Shown here: positions 7,838 to 15,846 of the stretch, in pieces
How positions within the stretch are numbered: the stretch's first letter is position 1
How the letters are laid out: each line of letters begins with the position of its first letter
The notes under the pieces: generated by a model
What the model saw: the letters and a program-made list of their open reading frames with translations, nothing else
Told to the model about the DNA's origin: nothing
Database searches by the model: none
Made by a program: the position numbers and the translations under genes
From: JAFHCF01 sp048497495
GTDB taxonomy: Bacteria; Pseudomonadota; Alphaproteobacteria; Rhizobiales; Ancalomicrobiaceae
DNA length: 41,441 bases
Assembly: GCA_048497495.1 (NCBI GenBank)
Contig: JAFHCF010000256.1
Coordinates: 1-41,441 of the forward strand
Reading direction: 5' to 3'

Positions 7838-8794
7838 TCACGCCGCCGGTTCGCCGCCCCGTGTCGCCGCGATCGCCTCGCCGACCCAGGCGCGGAACCG
7901 CGCCACCATCGGATCGGCCCATCGGACCGGCGCCGCGAGGAACCAGTAGTCGCCGAGCCCGACGTCGGTGGCGAGCAATTCGACCAGCCGCCCGGCGACG
8001 ATCTCGTCGGCGGCCTGCAGGCGAGTGGCCAGCGCCACCCCCTGCCCTGCCACCGCCGCGTCGAGCGCCGAGGAGGCGTACCACAGGCGCGGGCCGGCGA
8101 GATCGCCGGTGGGGCGGTGGCCGGCGGCCTCGAACCAGCGCCGCCACTGGTCGCGGCTCTCCTCGTGGATGAGGCGCGCGCCCTCGAGTTCGGCGAGGCC
8201 CGCGATCGGTTCGCGGCTCGCGACCCAGGCGGGGGCGGCGACGGGGAAGAGGCGCGAGCGCTCGAGCAGCAGCGCCCGACCGTCTGTCGTCGGCTCCGGC
8301 CCGAAATGCAGCGCCGCGTCGGCCTCGCGGTGGGTGAAGTCGGGCATCTCGGTCGTCGCCTTGAGGACGATCTCGACGCCCGGCAGCGCCGCCTGGAGAT
8401 CGGCGAGGCGCGGCGCCAGCCAACGGGCGGCGAGCCCCGGCACGCACCAGATCCGCAGGAAACCGCGTGCCGAGGCGGGCCGCAGCTCGGCGGTCGCGCC
8501 GGCGAGGAGATCGAAGGCGGCGGCGGCGGTGCGGAAATACATCCGCCCCTCCTCGGTCAGGACGACGCCGCGCGGCCCCGCCTCGACCAGGCGGGCGCCG
8601 AGCCAATCCTCGAGATTGCGCACATGGCGGGAGACGACCGTGTGGCAGACGCCGAGGTCGACCGCCGCCTTGCGCATCGACGACAGACGCCCGACCGCCT
8701 CGAAGGCACGCACCATCGACAGCGGCGGCAGCCGTCCGCGCGCCGGGGATCCGTCGCCGGAATGTGAGGCGGTCACGGGCGGCTTCCTCGCCAT
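7838..8794 (-). CDS. LysR-family transcriptional regulator (GcvA-like)
   Basis: DNA-binding regulator with an N-terminal winged helix-turn-helix (SMVRAFEAVGRLSSMRKAA, LGVCHTVVSRHVRNLEDWLG) and a C-terminal substrate-sensing domain, 318 residues from the chosen start. The PPLSMVRAFEA opening and the W/R-rich effector domain resemble the GcvA/AmpR branch. Longer in-frame starts at 8848 and 8908 exist, but they would run through the palindrome at 8841-8857 that looks like its own operator, so the ATG at 8794 is preferred. It is transcribed divergently from gabT, the classical arrangement for a LysR regulator and its target; regulation of gabT is inferred from this layout, not shown. Confidence 0.9.
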   Translation of the reverse strand: MARKPPVTASHSGDGSPARGRLPPLSMVRAFEAVGRLSSMRKAAVDLGVCHTVVSRHVRNLEDWLGARLVEAGPRGVVLTEEGRMYFRTAAAAFDLLAGATAELRPASARGFLRIWCVPGLAARWLAPRLADLQAALPGVEIVLKATTEMPDFTHREADAALHFGPEPTTDGRALLLERSRLFPVAAPAWVASREPIAGLAELEGARLIHEESRDQWRRWFEAAGHRPTGDLAGPRLWYASSALDAAVAGQGVALATRLQAADEIVAGRLVELLATDVGLGDYWFLAAPVRWADPMVARFRAWVGEAIAATRGGEPAA

Positions 8795-8840
8795 GGTGGG
8801 AGATCCGATGGGCTCGTCCTCGGGCGGGTGCCCGATCGGT

Positions 8841-8857
8841 GGTGACATGATAGCACC
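8841..8857. promoter_or_regulatory. Candidate LysR operator between lysR and gabT
   Basis: GGTGACATGATAGCACC is an imperfect 17-bp palindrome (6 of 8 base pairs) containing the T-N11-A signature of LysR-type binding sites. It lies 46 bases before the preferred lysR start and 107 bases before gabT. Confidence 0.4.
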
Positions 8858-8964
8858 ACGGCGGGATGAAAAAAGCGTCTCCCGGCGGGGCGCGCGTGCG
8901 TGCAGCATGGGGCGGAACGCCCTGTCCGATCCTCGGGCCGATGCCCCTTTCAGGAACCCCGCCG

Positions 8965-10251
8965 ATGACCACCAACGCCGACCTTCTCGCCCGCCGCGCC
9001 GCCGCCGTGCCGCGCGGCGTCGCCACCGCTTATCCGGTCTTCGCCGACCGGGCCGAGAATGCCGAGCTGTGGGACGTCGAGGGTAAGCGCTACGTCGACT
9101 TCGCCGGCGGCATCGCGGTGCTCAACACCGGCCATCGCCACCCGAGGATCATGGCGGCGGTGGAGGCGCAGATGGCGCGCTTCACCCACACCGCCTTCCA
9201 GGTGACGGCCTACGAGCCTTATGTCGAGCTCGCCGAGAAGCTCAACGCCCGCGCGCCCTTCTCCGGCCCGGCGAAGACCATCTTCTTCACCACCGGCGGC
9301 GAGGCGCTGGAGAACGCGGTGAAGATCGCCCGCGCGGCGACTGGCCGCTCGGCGGTCGTCACCTTCACCGGCGCCTTCCACGGCCGCACCATGCTGACCA
9401 TGGCGATGACCGGCAAGGTTCTGCCCTACAAGAAGAAGTTCGGCCCGATGCCGGCCGAGGTGTTCCACATCCCGTTCCCCGTCGCGCTGCACGGGGTCAC
9501 GGTCAAGCAGTCGCTCGACGCGCTCGGCTTCCTCTTCCGCGCCGACGTCGAGCCCGATCGGGTGGCGGCGATCGTCATCGAGCCGGTGCAGGGCGAAGGC
9601 GGCTTCTACGAGGCGCCGGTCGAGCTGTGGCGGGAGTTGCGGCGGATCTGCGACGAACACGGCATCGTGCTGATCGCCGACGAGGTCCAGACCGGCTTCG
9701 GGCGGACGGGTAAGATCTTCGCCGTCGAACATACCGGCGTCGAGCCCGACCTCGTCACCATGGCGAAGTCACTGGCCGGCGGGTTCCCACTCTCCGGCGT
9801 GCTCGGCCGCGCCGCGATCATGGACGCGCCGGAGCCCGGCGGCCTCGGCGGCACCTACGGCGGCGCGCCGATCGCCTGCGCCGCGGCGCTCGCCGTCCTC
9901 GACGTGTTGGAGGAGGAGAAGCTGCTCGAGCGCGCCGACGCCATCGGCGCCCGTATCAAGGGGAGACTGGCGACGGTCGCGGCGCGCAACGACATCGCGC
10001 CGATCACCGGAATTCGCGGCAACGGCGCGATGATCGGCTTCGACGTCGTCAAGTCGAACGGCGCCTATGAGCCGGACGCCGAGGCGACCAAGAAGGTCAC
10101 CACCTTCGCCATCGAGAACGGGCTGATCCTCCTGTCCTGCGGCGTCTGGGGCAACGTCATCCGCATCCTGGTGCCGCTCACCGTCTCCGACGCGGTGCTC
10201 GACGAAGGCCTGGCGACGCTCGAGGCGGCGCTGGTGGCGGCCAAGGACTGA
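8965..10251 (+). CDS. gabT: 4-aminobutyrate aminotransferase
   Basis: PLP enzyme that moves the amino group of 4-aminobutyrate to 2-oxoglutarate, giving succinate semialdehyde and glutamate. The 428 residues match GabT in length and in landmarks: the substrate-side stretch YVDFAGGIAVLNTGHRHP, the GAFHGRTMLTMAMTGK block, the PLP-binding Asp in LIADEVQTGFGRTG, and the Schiff-base lysine K268 in TMAKSLAGGFPLSGV, the same number as in E. coli GabT. I choose the ATG at 8965, with AGGAA 8 bases upstream, over in-frame starts at 8866 and 8941. No gabD is adjacent. A related omega-amino-acid specificity (5-aminovalerate) cannot be excluded. Confidence 0.93.
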   Translation: MTTNADLLARRAAAVPRGVATAYPVFADRAENAELWDVEGKRYVDFAGGIAVLNTGHRHPRIMAAVEAQMARFTHTAFQVTAYEPYVELAEKLNARAPFSGPAKTIFFTTGGEALENAVKIARAATGRSAVVTFTGAFHGRTMLTMAMTGKVLPYKKKFGPMPAEVFHIPFPVALHGVTVKQSLDALGFLFRADVEPDRVAAIVIEPVQGEGGFYEAPVELWRELRRICDEHGIVLIADEVQTGFGRTGKIFAVEHTGVEPDLVTMAKSLAGGFPLSGVLGRAAIMDAPEPGGLGGTYGGAPIACAAALAVLDVLEEEKLLERADAIGARIKGRLATVAARNDIAPITGIRGNGAMIGFDVVKSNGAYEPDAEATKKVTTFAIENGLILLSCGVWGNVIRILVPLTVSDAVLDEGLATLEAALVAAKD

Positions 10252-10270
10252 GGGCGAAGGCGATCTCGAT

Positions 10271-10300
10271 GGCCGCGCCGGGGATCCCGTCGGCGCGGCC
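10271..10300 (+). terminator. Hairpin after gabT
   Basis: Perfect 10-bp stem GGCCGCGCCG / CGGCGCGGCC around a 10-base loop that itself contains GGGATCCC, 20 bases after the gabT stop. A second hairpin (GGGGACGA / TCGTCCCC, 10369-10392) follows in the same gene-free stretch. Neither has a strong T-run. Confidence 0.5.
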
Positions 10301-10532
10301 CTCACCCGTCTCGCGAGGCACCGGCGACGCGCCGAGGGGCGGCCGATCTTCCCTTGCGGGAGGCCGCGGGGGACGAGGTCGCCGTCGTCCCCGATGTTTC
10401 TCGCAAACTGCTGGAAATTCGCCGCGATCTGGTGAAGATTGACGCCGCTGTCGATCCCCGACCGAGACCGGCCGGGGCCGCCTCGCGGTCATCGAAGACG
10501 GGTGGCCGGGAGCATAGCGCAGGGAGGCCGCA

Positions 10533-11027
10533 ATGGTCCGTCGTTCGTTTGGAATTGGTTCTGCGATCTTCGCCGTGGCCTTGATGGTCGGTGGCGGGTC
10601 CGCGTTCGCGCAGGCGAACGTCATGAAGGCTTGCGGCGCCGAATGGCAGGCCGCCAAGGACGCCAAGAAGGTCAAGCCCGGCGAGACCTGGAACAGCTTC
10701 CTCGCCGAGTGCCGCAAGCGCCAGCCGGCGGCCGCCGCGACCGAAGCGGCGAAGCCGCCCAAGGCCGTGGCCAAGGACACCAAGCCCGCCAAGCCCGTGG
10801 TCGAGGACGACGCGACGCCGCCCGAGCCGGCGGCGGCCAAGAAGGACGCCAAGCCCGATGCCGCCAAGAAGCCGCTGACCCCCGGTCAGATCGCCGCTCA
10901 CGAGCGCATCAAGAAGTGCGGCGCCGAGTGGACCGCGGCCAAGGAGGCCAAGAAGATCAAGGCCGGTCAGAAGTGGCCGCAGTACTGGAGCGAGTGCAAC
11001 AAGCGCCTCAAGGCCGCCGGACAATGA
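10533..11027 (+). CDS. Secreted two-repeat Cys/Trp protein of unknown function
   Basis: I do not recognise a named family. The 164-residue product starts with a clear signal peptide (cleavage after AFA at residue 26). Two copies of a roughly 32-residue unit follow, at residues 32-63 and 127-158, identical at 19 of 32 positions: each has CGAEW near its start, an AAK-AKK stretch, a Gly and Trp in the middle, and an EC-KR end. The two cysteines in each unit are spaced identically (C34-C60 and C129-C155), which suggests one disulfide per repeat in the periplasm. Between them is a 60-residue Ala/Lys/Pro/Asp linker. The ribosome site GGGAGG is close upstream and a strong terminator follows, so it is a single-gene transcript. 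Similar single-unit proteins occur in rhizobial genomes from memory; function unknown. Confidence 0.85.
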   Translation: MVRRSFGIGSAIFAVALMVGGGSAFAQANVMKACGAEWQAAKDAKKVKPGETWNSFLAECRKRQPAAAATEAAKPPKAVAKDTKPAKPVVEDDATPPEPAAAKKDAKPDAAKKPLTPGQIAAHERIKKCGAEWTAAKEAKKIKAGQKWPQYWSECNKRLKAAGQ

Positions 11028-11075
11028 TCGGCTGACGTTCCTGCCGGAGAACAGGCGCGACGGACGAGGAATACG

Positions 11076-11109
11076 AAAAACGGCCTCGCGGCGACGCGGG
11101 GCCGTTTTT
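11076..11109 (+). terminator. Strong intrinsic terminator
   Basis: A 15-bp stem with one G-T pair (arms AAAAACGGCCTCGCG and CGCGGGGCCGTTTTT), GCGA tetraloop, and a TTTTT run at the 3' end. It closes the transcript of the two-repeat secreted protein, 49 bases after its stop, and is the most textbook-like terminator of the window. Confidence 0.9.
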
Positions 11110-11270
11110 CATCGCGCCTCTGGCGCGGGTCTCGCGGCGGCCGGGCGCGCGAGAATGCCGCGTCTCACCCATGCCCGCCAACCCTTGCCCCCGGGCGCCC
11201 GTCGCGCCATCCTGCCGCGCCCGCCGAAAGAGCGGATGCGGACAAGCGCCGAAACAACGAGGAATCCGAG

Positions 11271-11528
11271 ATGGCGAAGGAATACTATCTCGAAATCGAC
11301 GGAAGACGGACACTCGCCAAGTCGTTCGATCACATGCCGCGCGTCGGCGAGAGCATGCTCGTGACATCCTATGGGCGCGTCCGCGCCAGCCGCCACGTCG
11401 TCTCACGAATCGAATGGTCGATCGCGCAGGAAGAGAGCCCCGCCTATTTCAACCGGCCGCGCCAGGTGGTGGTCTTTCTCGAACCCGATGGCCTCGCCGA
11501 GCCCGAGACCGCTTCCGGCGCGCCCTGA
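11271..11528 (+). CDS. Small uncharacterised protein, 85 residues
   Basis: No family recognised. The reading frame has normal G/C third-position bias, a GAGGA ribosome site 8 bases before the ATG and its own hairpin downstream, so I consider it real. The product begins MAKEYYLEIDGRRTLAKSF and has alternating hydrophobic residues suggesting a small beta-rich soluble protein; it lacks a signal peptide, membrane segment or cysteines. It is flanked by genes for secreted proteins but shares no obvious operon with them. Confidence 0.7.
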   Translation: MAKEYYLEIDGRRTLAKSFDHMPRVGESMLVTSYGRVRASRHVVSRIEWSIAQEESPAYFNRPRQVVVFLEPDGLAEPETASGAP

Positions 11529-11545
11529 CGTCACGCCGGGGTCGG

Positions 11546-11568
11546 GAGGGACGCCCCCGGCGTCCCTC
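11546..11568. terminator. Hairpin between convergent small genes
   Basis: Perfect 10-bp stem GAGGGACGCC / GGCGTCCCTC with a CCC loop, centred between the stop codons of the 85-residue protein gene and the DUF2147-like gene. It can serve both strands. Confidence 0.65.
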
Positions 11569-11580
11569 GGCCGGGCTCGC

Positions 11581-11991
11581 TCATTTGGAGCGGTTCCAGC
11601 TGTCGCTCTTGCAGATCAGTCCGCCGAGCACGCAACCCTGGAGCTGGAGCGAACCGGTGCTCTCGAGCGTGATGTATCCGGTGTAGGTCTTACCGTCCTC
11701 GGCGTTGTAGACGCTGCCCTTCCACTGATCGGCCGTCCCGGTCGGCAACATGCCGAGCAGGATCTTGCGACCGGTGACCGGGTCGTCGCGATGCGCCGGA
11801 TCGGGATTGTGGATGTCCTTGCGCGGGGTCTTCTCCCACACCACGCTGCCGCACAGCGCTTGGCCGCATTTGGCGATCTGGATCTTGGAGGTACCGCTCG
11901 AGCGCATCCACACGCCGGTGGCATCCCCCGCGAAGGCGGGAATGGTCGCGAGTACGAGGAGGGTGGCCGCGGCGCCGATCGAAAGCTTCAT
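11581..11991 (-). CDS. DUF2147-like secreted protein
   Basis: The 136-residue product has a signal peptide of about 21 residues (ending IPAFA) and then GDATGVWMRSSGTSKIQIAKCG, followed by CGSVVWE, DPVTGRKILLGM and a repeated beta-strand pattern (YNAEDGKTYTGYITL). This is the layout of the DUF2147 family, small periplasmic beta-barrel-like proteins of unknown biochemical role. Four cysteines (in AKCGQALCG, GCVLGGLICK) could form two disulfides. The start at 11991 is chosen over an in-frame start at 12057 because it gives a clean signal peptide and has AGAGGAA 8 bases upstream. It is divergent from the TadG-like gene. Confidence 0.85.
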   Translation of the reverse strand: MKLSIGAAATLLVLATIPAFAGDATGVWMRSSGTSKIQIAKCGQALCGSVVWEKTPRKDIHNPDPAHRDDPVTGRKILLGMLPTGTADQWKGSVYNAEDGKTYTGYITLESTGSLQLQGCVLGGLICKSDSWNRSK

Positions 11992-12195
11992 TGGATTGCG
12001 TTCCTCTCTGTCGTCGACTTCTCCGGCCGACGAAGATTTTTCCCATTCCGAAACCAAACCGTCAAGGAATACCGGCGAAGCCGCCCCGAGGAGGCTGAAA
12101 CGGGGGGATATCCCCGAGGAGTCGGGTTTCGCGCAACGTTGTCTAAACGAGTGAGGGCCAATCTCTGATGCTCGATCGGAGCCCTATTCGGCCCG

Positions 12196-13725
12196 ATGAG
12201 GTTCGCGAGAACGATCATGATCCGCAAATTCTTCGATGATCGACGTGGAAGCTACACGATCGCATTCGGATTGATGGGTCTGACGCTGGTCACCGCCGCC
12301 GGCGGAACCACCGACATGATGCGCTTCCTCGACACCCGCGCCAAACTGCAGGACGCCGTCGACGCCACCGCGTTGTTCGTCGCCGCCAAGCACAAGAACG
12401 ACGAGACGTCGTCGAGCAGCGACACGGATCTGGCCAAGAGCTATCTGGCGAAGATCTTCGACCCCAAGCTCGGCACGCTCGGCACCGTGACGGCCACCAA
12501 TACCGGCACGTCGCTCACGGTCGCCGCCGCGGTCTCCGTCGATACCTACTTCCTGAAGATCATGGCATTGAAGACGATGCGGTCGAACGCGGTCTCGACC
12601 GCGACCTGGTCGGCCACTTCGCTCGAGATCGCGCTGGTCCTCGACACCACCGGTTCGATGGCCGACAGCAACAAGCTGACCAATCTCAAGTCGGCCGCCA
12701 CCTCGCTGGTCGACACGCTCTCGGCCAAGGCCTCGGCGACCTACTCGATCAAGTTTACGCTGGTGCCCTTCTCCAACTTCGTCAACGTCGGATCGGGCAA
12801 CGCCGGCGCGAGTTGGATCGACCAGGGCGGCAGTTCGCGGTCGTCCTACTACGATGCCTATTTTTCCGAACATGCCAATCGCCTGTCGATCTTCACCAAG
12901 CTCGGCAAGACCTGGCCCGGCTGCGTCGAGACCCGCCCGGCTCCCTATGACGTCGACGAGACGGCGCCCTCGACCGGTACGCCCGACACGCTCTTCGTGC
13001 CGGCCATGCACCCCGACGAGCCCGACAGCGGTTACTATTTCGCCAACGATTATCTCAACGATCAGACGACCGGTAGCGCCATCACCAGGACGAAATACAA
13101 GAAGAAATACGACAACCCGTCCGGCGTCGACTTTTCCAACTCGTCGCTCTATTCGAACTATCACGTGCCGAAGGGGCCGCAGTTCATGTGCGACGTCAAG
13201 CCGATCCAGCGGCTGACGACCAACTACACCTCGATCAAATCGCAGATCCAGGCCCTGACGGCGGCGGGCAGCACCAACGTCCCCGAGGGTATCGCCTGGG
13301 GCTGGCGCGCCCTCTCGCCCAAGGCCCCCTTCGCCGACGGACGCGCCTATTCCGACACCGAGAACAACAAGATCATGGTGGTGCTGACCGACGGCACCAA
13401 TTCCATCAACACCTTACCGACCGATCTCGGCGGCGCCTACTCGAGTTGGGGCTATCCGATGAGCGGGCGGCTCGGCAGCAATCCCGGCACCAATCTGCGC
13501 AACGGTCTCGACACCAAGACCCGAAGCGTCTGCGCCAAGGCCAAGGCGGCGGGCATCAAGGTCTATACGATCGGGCTGATGATCGACGACGCGGCGGGGC
13601 AGAAGCTGCTCTCGGACTGCTCCTCGGGCGCGGCCTACTATTACAATTCGCCGTCTTCGTCGCAGCTCCAATCGGTCTTCGACGACATCGCCAAGAAGAT
13701 CTCCAAGCTGCGCATCTCGTCGTGA
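12196..13725 (+). CDS. TadG-like pilus-assembly protein with von Willebrand factor A domain
   Basis: Membrane-anchored extracytoplasmic protein of the TadE/TadG type associated with Flp pili or cell-envelope adhesion. After a short basic start with DRRGSYTIAFGLMG, a single hydrophobic segment (about 20-37) acts as uncleaved anchor, followed by the TadE/G-like region ending near 140. Then comes a vWA domain with the metal-site motif LVLDTTGSM at D150, a long insertion containing cysteines and Tyr/Asp-rich stretches, the GSTNVPEGIAWGWRAL threonine motif and the MVVLTDGTNS aspartate, ending in VYTIGL and KISKL. At 509 residues it fits family size. Start at 12196 or at the ATG 12217; both have weak ribosome sites. 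No other tad genes are nearby, so it is an isolated copy. Confidence 0.87.
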   Translation: MRFARTIMIRKFFDDRRGSYTIAFGLMGLTLVTAAGGTTDMMRFLDTRAKLQDAVDATALFVAAKHKNDETSSSSDTDLAKSYLAKIFDPKLGTLGTVTATNTGTSLTVAAAVSVDTYFLKIMALKTMRSNAVSTATWSATSLEIALVLDTTGSMADSNKLTNLKSAATSLVDTLSAKASATYSIKFTLVPFSNFVNVGSGNAGASWIDQGGSSRSSYYDAYFSEHANRLSIFTKLGKTWPGCVETRPAPYDVDETAPSTGTPDTLFVPAMHPDEPDSGYYFANDYLNDQTTGSAITRTKYKKKYDNPSGVDFSNSSLYSNYHVPKGPQFMCDVKPIQRLTTNYTSIKSQIQALTAAGSTNVPEGIAWGWRALSPKAPFADGRAYSDTENNKIMVVLTDGTNSINTLPTDLGGAYSSWGYPMSGRLGSNPGTNLRNGLDTKTRSVCAKAKAAGIKVYTIGLMIDDAAGQKLLSDCSSGAAYYYNSPSSSQLQSVFDDIAKKISKLRISS

Positions 13726-13786
13726 GCTGGCGTCGAAGGTCCGGGGCGAGGTCGGACGAGCCGCGATTCGATGCCGGCCGGATGCG

Positions 13787-15541
13787 TCACATCTGATAGG
13801 CGGTGCGGAATCCGCCCCATTGGCGGTCCCTGACGACGATCGGCACGTCGATTTCCTTCATCGGGATGATCTTGCCGCCGCCGAGATCGCGCAGATAGCT
13901 CTGCACCAGGAAGGGCCGGGTGTTGCGCGCCGCGAGAAGCCCGGTGCGATCGTCGAAGATGCGCTTGTTGCGGCAATTGGCGGTGTTCCAGGCGACGTCG
14001 CCGCGGCGCTGCGGCTGCGAATACACCTTGTTGTGGACCGGCAGCCAGCCGTTGATGTCGACGCAGGCACAGAAGGCCATGCGTCGATCCTGCGAGAGGA
14101 TCGCCTCCTGCACCGGCGGCAGGATCCGCTCGAGCGGCCCGATCGCCGGCGTGTGGTACTGGATCGGGTCGGAGCCCTCGACCGGGCGGTATCGGGTGTC
14201 GAAGAAATCGGCGAGGGCGAGTTCGCCGCGATCGATCGCCGCCTCGAGCGCCTGCATGACCTGCATCGCGGCACCTTGGGCCCGTTGCACGAGCGGGCGG
14301 AACTCCTCCTCGATCCGGGCGACGCAGTCCCCGACGCGCATCGACGCCGGGAGATCGCCCTCGACGAACGCGACATGGAGGCCGAGCGAGCTCTTGCCGA
14401 CGAGGTTTCCGCCGATCCGGCCGAGGCGGTCGAGTTCGAGTTCGATACGCGCGCCGTTGGCGATCCCCGCCTCCCGGTCCGGCACGACCAGGACGCCGCC
14501 GAGCGACAGGTCGATGGTGCGGATCGGCACACGGGTCGAGGCGACCCGCAATTCGCCGCGCAATTCGACCGGCCAGCGGTCGTGGCGCCGGCGGTCGGCC
14601 TCGGGGGACTGGCGCAGCACGGTGATCAACTGACGGGTCATGTCGGCGACGGCGCCGTTCATTCCGTCGGTGGCCTTTTCGACGGCATGGCCGAGATCGG
14701 CGGCCTCGCCCATGCCGGAGCTCATGGTGCGGGCCTTTTCCGCCACTTCGTCGACGAAGCGGGCGGTCTCGGACGCCGCGCGGCCGATTTCCGCGGTGGT
14801 CTCGACCTGCATCGACACGGCGCGCGAGACTTCGCCGAACACCGGTCCGATTTCGCCGACGAGGTGGAGGATCTTGCCGACCGCGTCGATGTTGGCCGCC
14901 GCCGTCGACTTCAGTCGTTGGATGGTCGATCCGATCTCGCTCGTCGCCTTCTGGGTCTCCACCGACAGCGCCTTGACCTCGCTGGCGACGACGGCGAATC
15001 CGCGCCCGGCCGAGCCGGCGCGGGCCGCCTCGATGGTGGCGTTGAGGGCGAGGAGATTGGTCTGGCCGGCGACGTCGGAGATCAGCGCCACGACGGCCTG
15101 GATCTGCTCGATCGCCTGTTTCAACTCGTCGACCGAGCGGGCCGCGTCCCGCGCGACGCCGCTGGCGTCGTCGACGAGACGGCGGGAGGTATCGGCGCGC
15201 CGCCCCACCTCCTCGGCCGACTGGTGCAATTCCTGGCAGCCCTGCGCCAGCTTGTTGACGTGATCGAGCGCCACGGCGGTGTGTTCGGCGAGGCGGTCGG
15301 TCTCGCCGCGCAATCCGGTCATGATCGAGGTGCCCTCGACCACCTTCCGCTTGGTCTCGCGGCCGGTCGCGTCCATCCGCTCGGAGGCGCGCCTCAGATC
15401 GGCCTCGAGCAATTCGACCACCTGTCGGGTGGACGAGGTCGCGACGCACGTCTTCTCGGGTCGCGGCGCGACGCTGGGGACCTCCACCTCGGCGGGGGCG
15501 GCGACCGGTTTGCGAACCGATTTGGATCCGAAGTGAAACAT
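13787..15541 (-). CDS. Soluble methyl-accepting chemotaxis protein with PilZ domain
   Basis: Cytoplasmic chemoreceptor-like protein of 584 residues with no membrane segment. Residues about 60-310 form the MCP coiled-coil signalling domain, with the CheA/CheW-contacting hairpin tip at 158-190 (GQTNLLALNATIEAARAG, GRGFAVVASEVKALS). Residues 317-410 are a PilZ domain with the c-di-GMP motifs RRHDR (R318, R322) and DLSLGG (D344, S346, G349). The C-terminal 145 residues (DINGWLPVHN, NCRNKRIFDD, QWGGFRTAYQM) are a module common at the end of soluble MCPs. The layout implies that c-di-GMP binding modulates receptor signalling, as shown for PilZ-containing Tlp1 of Azospirillum; this is inference here. 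Two cysteine-bearing motifs in the last domain (FCACVDI, NCRNKR) could bind metal or sense redox. No che operon is nearby. Confidence 0.93.
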   Translation of the reverse strand: MFHFGSKSVRKPVAAPAEVEVPSVAPRPEKTCVATSSTRQVVELLEADLRRASERMDATGRETKRKVVEGTSIMTGLRGETDRLAEHTAVALDHVNKLAQGCQELHQSAEEVGRRADTSRRLVDDASGVARDAARSVDELKQAIEQIQAVVALISDVAGQTNLLALNATIEAARAGSAGRGFAVVASEVKALSVETQKATSEIGSTIQRLKSTAAANIDAVGKILHLVGEIGPVFGEVSRAVSMQVETTAEIGRAASETARFVDEVAEKARTMSSGMGEAADLGHAVEKATDGMNGAVADMTRQLITVLRQSPEADRRRHDRWPVELRGELRVASTRVPIRTIDLSLGGVLVVPDREAGIANGARIELELDRLGRIGGNLVGKSSLGLHVAFVEGDLPASMRVGDCVARIEEEFRPLVQRAQGAAMQVMQALEAAIDRGELALADFFDTRYRPVEGSDPIQYHTPAIGPLERILPPVQEAILSQDRRMAFCACVDINGWLPVHNKVYSQPQRRGDVAWNTANCRNKRIFDDRTGLLAARNTRPFLVQSYLRDLGGGKIIPMKEIDVPIVVRDRQWGGFRTAYQM

Positions 15542-15846
15542 CGCGCAACCTCGATCGACAGGATCGGCAAACGTTGACGCCGAATGGTTATCAGCCGATT
15601 AAAGGCACCGGTTTCGAACGCCGTTCATCGAAGATCGACCAAGTCTGGACCGGGCTTTTCGAGAATGACTATATTACGCTGCGTCATTGCACGCCCGCCG
15701 CCGTGATATATTAGGGAATACTGGGAGGGGCGACGAAGGCCCGGCACACCGGGCGGCGCCCTTTCATTCTGAAATGCCGCAACGTGATGGATCCGACGAC
15801 GCGGTCCGGACGTAGATCGGTGGTGACGTTCGAGAGAGACCCCGCG
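15542..15846. other. Intergenic region between divergent MCP and photolyase genes
   Basis: About 305 bases with no supportable gene. It contains A+T-richer patches (15580-15600, 15665-15720) that probably hold the two promoters; I cannot assign -35/-10 elements with confidence. Confidence 0.4.

Noticed and set aside
5874..9026. A 1050-codon open frame on the minus strand
   Set aside because: It is antisense to the acyl-CoA dehydrogenase and out of frame with lysR; its translation is Arg/Ala/Gly-rich low-complexity, the usual effect of high G+C content. The overlapping genes have clear domain motifs.
13820..15577. Long plus-strand open frame opposite the chemoreceptor gene
   Set aside because: His/Asp/Arg-rich translation without motifs, antisense to an unmistakable MCP.
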